DNA of 8,401 nucleotides from Dysgonomonas sp. (GTDB taxonomy: Bacteria > Bacteroidota > Bacteroidia > Bacteroidales > Dysgonomonadaceae). Location: contig JASLEN010000143.1 in NCBI GenBank assembly GCA_030151105.1, positions 1 to 8,401 on the forward strand, read 5' to 3'. The translations under genes were made by a program, and so were the position numbers. This document shows, in pieces, positions 5,624-8,401 of the stretch (position 1 is the stretch's first letter; each line of letters begins with the position of its first letter). The notes under the pieces are model-generated. The model had not been told where the DNA came from and did no database searches. It was given only the letters and a program-made list of their open reading frames with translations.

Positions 5624-6229
5624 ATGAAGATTACAACAAACAAATTTGTATCTCTATCTTACGATTTGAACGTAGGTGAAGGAGAAGAAAAAGAACTAAT
5701 GGAAAGAGCTACTTCTCAAACACCTTTAGAGTTCATTTTTGGTACAGGTTCGATGCTTGAAGCATTTGAAAAAAATGTAGAAGGACTGAAAGAAGGAGAA
5801 GAGTTTAGTTTTGTTCTTCAACCAGCAGAAGCTTACGGAGAATATAATCAAGACCATGTTGTAGATTTGCCTCGCAATATGTTTGAGCAAGATGGGAAAC
5901 TAAATGAAGAAGTAATTTTTGAAGGAAATACTGTGCCAATGATGGATGCAAACGGTAACAGACTGAATGGAACTGTAGCTGAAATCAAGGCTGATGTGAT
6001 TACAATGGATTTCAACCATCCTTTGGCAGGTGATGTACTTAACTTCTCAGGAAAAGTGCTTGAAGTACGTGATGCTACAGCTGAGGAATTAACAGCATTG
6101 TTTGCTCCTGCAGGTGGTGGTTGTGGATCAGGCTGTGGCTGCGGTTCTGGAGGCTGTGGTACTCAAGAAGAAGAGTCAATGGCTGGTGGCTGCGGATCAG
6201 GTTGTGGCTGTGGTTCAGGTGGCTGCTAA
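5624..6229 (+). CDS. slyD: SlyD-like FKBP-type peptidyl-prolyl isomerase with duplicated Cys/Gly metal-binding tail
   Basis: A 201-residue cytoplasmic protein. Residues 1-69 and about 130-150 make up the FKBP prolyl isomerase domain (PLEFIFGTGSMLEAFEKNVEG at 34-54 and NHPLAGDVLNFSGKVLEVRDAT at 131-152 are typical). The section between them, AEAYGEYNQDHVVDLP onward (68-129), is the insert-in-flap chaperone domain of SlyD. The tail (164-201) contains two identical 14-residue units, GGCGSGCGCGSGGC at 165-178 and 188-201, giving eight cysteines and no histidine; E. coli SlyD instead has a His/Cys-rich tail. SlyD isomerises X-Pro bonds, acts as a folding helper and can deliver nickel. This Cys-only tail would favour soft or thiophilic metals such as Zn, Ni or Cu (inference). 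The ATG 5624 leader (AGAGAATAAAAATA) is A-rich. A strong terminator follows. Confidence 0.93.
   Translation: MKITTNKFVSLSYDLNVGEGEEKELMERATSQTPLEFIFGTGSMLEAFEKNVEGLKEGEEFSFVLQPAEAYGEYNQDHVVDLPRNMFEQDGKLNEEVIFEGNTVPMMDANGNRLNGTVAEIKADVITMDFNHPLAGDVLNFSGKVLEVRDATAEELTALFAPAGGGCGSGCGCGSGGCGTQEEESMAGGCGSGCGCGSGGC
6116..6226 (+). repeat. slyD: Two coding repeats for the Cys/Gly tail of SlyD
   Basis: Units at 6116-6157 and 6185-6226 each encode the same 14 residues, separated by a 9-residue spacer (GTQEEESMA). The 42-base units differ at seven positions, all silent third-codon changes. Confidence 0.9.
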
Positions 6230-6254
6230 TAAGTAAGACTAATATATATATACG

Positions 6255-6298
6255 AAAATACCAGATTGGAGCTAGTAGCCAATTTGGTATTTTTGTTT
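6255..6298 (+). terminator. Rho-independent-type terminator after slyD
   Basis: AAAATACCAGATTGG (6255-6269) pairs with CCAATTTGGTATTTT (6279-6293), a 15-bp stem with one G-U wobble and a 9-nt loop, running into TTTTGTTT. It is well formed and ends the slyD transcript. The next promoter's TTTG box overlaps its T-run. Confidence 0.8.
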
Positions 6299-6325
6299 AG
6301 GTTCAAAATATTATTGATATATTTG
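6292..6325 (+). promoter_or_regulatory. Bacteroidetes-type promoter for the Bax inhibitor-1-like gene
   Basis: TTTG (6292-6295) and TATATTTG (6318-6325, an exact TAnnTTTG) are 22 bp apart, one base longer than the usual spacing. The predicted start near 6331 leaves a leader of about 27 nt before ATG 6358. Confidence 0.55.
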
Positions 6326-6357
6326 TATAAATTATAATCACAAACATTAATTGTATT

Positions 6358-7131
6358 ATGTCAAGAGAATCAAAATCATACGACAAATCTGGAAATCCAA
6401 CTTTAAGATATAGCTTGTTTGAGCAAGCTGGAAGTGTAACAGATCAGTCGCAAGCCATGACCGTAAATGGCACTATTGGAAAAGTAGGTATCCTATTAGC
6501 TTTGGTAGTTGCTGGTGCTGCTTTTACATGGAATTTGTTAGGCACATTCAATCATGGATTATTGATGCCGCTTACTATAGGAGGGGCTATTTTCGGTTTT
6601 ATTCTAGCTTTAGTTATTAGCTTCAAGAGTAAGACTGCTCCTTATCTATCTCCCATTTACGCATTGGCAGAAGGTGCATTCTTGGGTGGAATTTCTGTTA
6701 TTTTAAATGCGAAATTTCCTGGAATTGCTTTCGAAGCAATATGTTTAACATTATTGATAACTACTTTAATGCTTATTTTATATAGATTTAGAGTGATTAA
6801 AGCAACAGAGAAATTCAGATCGGTGATTATTCTAGCTACTGCTGGTATCGCTGTTTTTTATGTTATTAGCTTTATACTCTCATTCTTTGGAGTTTATTCT
6901 TCACTCTATCTATCTAGTACTGCACCATTATGGTTGACTGTTGGGATCAGTTTAGTAGTAATTGTTATAGCTTCTCTTAATCTGATTTTAGACTTCAACT
7001 TCATTGAGGCAGGAGCAGATTATCAAGCGCCTAAATATTTAGAATGGTATGGGGCATTTGGATTGATGGTAACTTTGGTATGGTTGTATCTTGAGATTTT
7101 GAAACTGTTGGCACGTTTGGCTAATAGATAA
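6358..7131 (+). CDS. Bax inhibitor-1/YccA-family membrane protein, seven TM helices
   Basis: A 257-residue inner-membrane protein. After a polar 38-residue N-terminus there are seven predicted helices at about 42-61, 68-90, 99-117, 122-143, 155-180, 190-212 and 229-252. Charged residues sit in or next to the membrane, including Glu105 (ALAEGAF), Asp212 and Glu217 (LILDFNFIEAGAD) and Glu246. The DFNFIE motif after helix six and the YLEWYGAFGLMVTLVWLYLEIL last helix are typical of the bacterial Bax1-I/YccA-type branch. Relatives such as Bacillus YetJ are pH-sensitive calcium leak channels, while E. coli YccA modulates FtsH. Which applies here cannot be told. The gene has its own promoter, is bounded by terminators on both sides and is probably monocistronic. 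Family assignment is good; physiological role is unknown. Confidence 0.88.
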   Translation: MSRESKSYDKSGNPTLRYSLFEQAGSVTDQSQAMTVNGTIGKVGILLALVVAGAAFTWNLLGTFNHGLLMPLTIGGAIFGFILALVISFKSKTAPYLSPIYALAEGAFLGGISVILNAKFPGIAFEAICLTLLITTLMLILYRFRVIKATEKFRSVIILATAGIAVFYVISFILSFFGVYSSLYLSSTAPLWLTVGISLVVIVIASLNLILDFNFIEAGADYQAPKYLEWYGAFGLMVTLVWLYLEILKLLARLANR

Positions 7132-7155
7132 AATTCTCAATTAAATAGTATAATA

Positions 7156-7188
7156 AAAAAGGGAGAGATTAAATATCTCTTCCTTTTT
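7156..7188. terminator. Bidirectional terminator between convergent genes
   Basis: AAAAAGGGAGAGAT (7156-7169) pairs with ATCTCTTCCTTTTT (7175-7188), a 14-bp stem with one G-U wobble and a 5-nt loop. It has a T-run on the plus strand and one on the minus strand, so it can end both the rightward membrane-protein transcript and the leftward GNAT transcript. The GNAT stop codon lies inside it. Confidence 0.8.
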
Positions 7189-7591
7189 CTATTTTGTACT
7201 CGATGATAATATAATCGTATCCATTCTTAGTGAATGTGTTAGCTGTCTTCTGAAAGCCAAGCTTTTCATAGAACGGATAAACGTTTGCTCTAGAATTTGC
7301 CCATACTTTGCTAAATTCCATTTCATTAGCATAGTCTAATATGTACTTTATCAATTTAGAGGCATAGCCTTTGTTCTGAAACTCAGTTCGTGTAGCTAAT
7401 TTTCTAAACTGAATATCCCTACCTTCTATAAATAAAGATACAATAGCGGCTAAATTACCTTCGTCATATATACCTAAATGTAGCCCCTTAGAGTCATTTT
7501 CTAGTTTCACAAAATCTAAATCTTTGTCAGGATACATTACTTCTTGTCTGAGCTTGAGCACTTCTTGATACTCTATTTCTTCTATTTGCAT
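7169..7591 (-). CDS. GNAT-family N-acetyltransferase
   Basis: A 140-residue single GNAT domain. GNAT enzymes transfer an acetyl group from acetyl-CoA to an amine. The central strand and acetyl-CoA-binding motif A is FRKLATRTEFQNKGYASKLI (62-81), with the pyrophosphate loop Gln72-x-x-Gly75-x-Ala77 in the family pattern Q/R-x-x-G-x-G/A. Motif B is VYPFYEKLGFQKT (104-116), the usual C-terminal signature with a tyrosine (Tyr108) that often serves as general acid. The short N-terminal part resembles small GNATs of the ElaA type, but I cannot name the substrate. It starts at ATG 7591, about 70 bp from a divergent gene, and its final codons form one arm of the terminator it shares with the convergent membrane-protein gene. 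Family certain, substrate unknown. Confidence 0.9.
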   Translation of the reverse strand: MQIEEIEYQEVLKLRQEVMYPDKDLDFVKLENDSKGLHLGIYDEGNLAAIVSLFIEGRDIQFRKLATRTEFQNKGYASKLIKYILDYANEMEFSKVWANSRANVYPFYEKLGFQKTANTFTKNGYDYIIIEYKIEKGRDI

Positions 7592-7661
7592 GATATTATC
7601 TCTTTGTTTTTTAACAAAGATAATCTAATTTGTACATTTGCATATATTAATAATCTTTTTG
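7592..7661. promoter_or_regulatory. Divergent promoter region with inverted repeat
   Basis: Minus-strand TATCTTTG (7622-7615) and plus-strand TACATTTG (7633-7640) are exact TAnnTTTG boxes pointing at the GNAT gene and at the right-edge gene. Neither has a well-spaced TTG box. An 8-bp perfect inverted repeat TCTTTGTT/AACAAAGA (7601-7608 and 7613-7620, loop TTTT) overlaps the leftward -7 box and could be an operator or a leader hairpin of the GNAT mRNA. Confidence 0.5.
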
Positions 7662-8401
7662 ATGAAAGTAATCCACTATTTCAATCCAGGGCATGAAAAT
7701 GCCGTCTTAAATAGAACTCCTGCATATACAGCACCTGCAAGTATGACGACTTTGATGAGTGAATTATCTTCACTCCCAATGTGGTATGCTAATTTGGATG
7801 AATTGGTTTTTTCTGATGATAAAGAAGCTGTAGCTTATAGAAATTATCTAGTAGATATAGGATTAAATATGCCTTTTTTATTGATAAAGAATGATTTGTT
7901 GAAATATAATAAAGCAAAAATTTGCATGTGGGGAATTACACTTCAAGCTATTCGAATTTTTGAAGCAATTAATAAAGAGTATAATATTGAATTGAATATA
8001 TCTAATTGGGATGAGAAATATATCTATTTAAATAGTCGTGAGGTTTCATCAGATTTTTTGGCTGAATTGAAGCAAGAAAGCTCCTTATTTGATTTTATAG
8101 ATTTGCCTATCTTATGCAAGTCTATAGACGAGATTGCCGAAATTGTGAAGAATCAAAAGAAATATTTTGTAGCAAAGGCTCCTTATTCATCTTCAGGAAG
8201 AGGCTTGTTGTGGTTGCCAAATGGCGGGATTACTAGAGTAGAGCATCAAATTCTAGGGGGAATACTTAAGAAACAGGGATTTGTTTCTGTAGAGAAAGTT
8301 TACAATAAGAAACTCGATTTTGCTATGGAATTCATGAGTGATGGAGAGGGGCAGGTCGATTTTGTAGGTTATTCGTTCTTTGAAACTAATAAGAAGGGAG
8401 A
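7662..8401 (+). CDS. Conserved Bacteroidales protein of unknown function, ATP-grasp-like motif (runs off right edge)
   Basis: An open frame of 246 codons from ATG 7662 reaches the window end without a stop; composition and codon use are protein-like throughout. The N-terminus MKVIHYFNPGHENAVLN (1-17) and the middle motif FVAKAPYSSSGRGLLWL (169-185), followed by VSVEKVYNKKLDFAMEFM (208-225) and VGYSFFET (235-242), resemble a family of unnamed Bacteroidales proteins I have seen. The lysine strand plus small-residue Gly-rich loop (AKAPYSSSGRG) followed by a strand with an acidic residue (AMEF) is how ATP-grasp ligases bind ATP. This fold is inferred, not proven. There is no signal peptide. The leader (AATAATCTTTTTG) has no Shine-Dalgarno, as is common in this phylum. 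A TACATTTG box lies 22 bp upstream. Catalytic activity and substrate cannot be stated. Confidence 0.82.
   Translation, partial: MKVIHYFNPGHENAVLNRTPAYTAPASMTTLMSELSSLPMWYANLDELVFSDDKEAVAYRNYLVDIGLNMPFLLIKNDLLKYNKAKICMWGITLQAIRIFEAINKEYNIELNISNWDEKYIYLNSREVSSDFLAELKQESSLFDFIDLPILCKSIDEIAEIVKNQKKYFVAKAPYSSSGRGLLWLPNGGITRVEHQILGGILKKQGFVSVEKVYNKKLDFAMEFMSDGEGQVDFVGYSFFETNKKG

Noticed and set aside
1..8401. Mobile element, prophage, CRISPR or defence system
   Set aside because: No transposase, integrase, terminal inverted repeats, spacer-repeat array or known defence domain was seen; the genes are metabolic or housekeeping in character.

Overview
The window looks like chromosomal DNA from a member of the Bacteroidetes, most likely Bacteroidales. 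The DNA is AT-rich, and several genes are preceded by TAnnTTTG elements, the -7 box of the Bacteroidetes primary sigma factor. Start codons generally have A-rich leaders instead of strong Shine-Dalgarno sequences. The SlyD homologue with a Cys/Gly tail and the unnamed protein at the right edge also have a Bacteroidales look, judged from memory of such proteins. There are no tRNA or rRNA genes, insertion sequences, CRISPR arrays or phage genes.

Region 1 (1-3808, minus strand) is one tightly packed operon, read from right to left: a cupin protein of the D-lyxose isomerase type, a small VOC-fold protein, DhaK, DhaL, an LsrF-type class I aldolase/thiolase, and the start of an exported beta-propeller-like protein that runs off the left edge. 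Gaps are 32-36 nt, and two junctions are TGATG stop/start overlaps. Active-site residues are intact: DhaK His56, Asp109 and His218, the DhaL GDGDHG motif, and LsrF Lys203. The gene set reads as sugar isomerisation, then phosphorylation of a ketone, then C-C cleavage giving dihydroxyacetone phosphate (DHAP). It is either an unconventional AI-2 degradation route, with DhaKL replacing LsrK and the cupin or VOC protein replacing LsrG, or an undescribed ketose-1-phosphate pathway. This operon is the most interesting part of the window.

Region 2 (3809-4340) is a 532-bp divergent regulatory gap. It holds three 20-21 bp direct repeats upstream of the operon, suggesting an activator site, a leader hairpin, and a full Bacteroidetes promoter for the rightward gene.

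Region 3 (4341-7131, plus strand) carries housekeeping-type genes: a MalY/PatB C-S lyase, a SlyD-like FKBP prolyl isomerase with a duplicated Cys/Gly metal-binding tail, and a seven-helix Bax inhibitor-1/YccA membrane protein. Hairpins follow all three genes; those after slyD and the membrane protein look like real terminators.

Region 4 (7156-8401) has a convergent GNAT acetyltransferase whose last codons form part of the shared terminator. A short divergent promoter region then leads into a conserved protein of unknown function with an ATP-grasp-like motif, cut off at the right edge.
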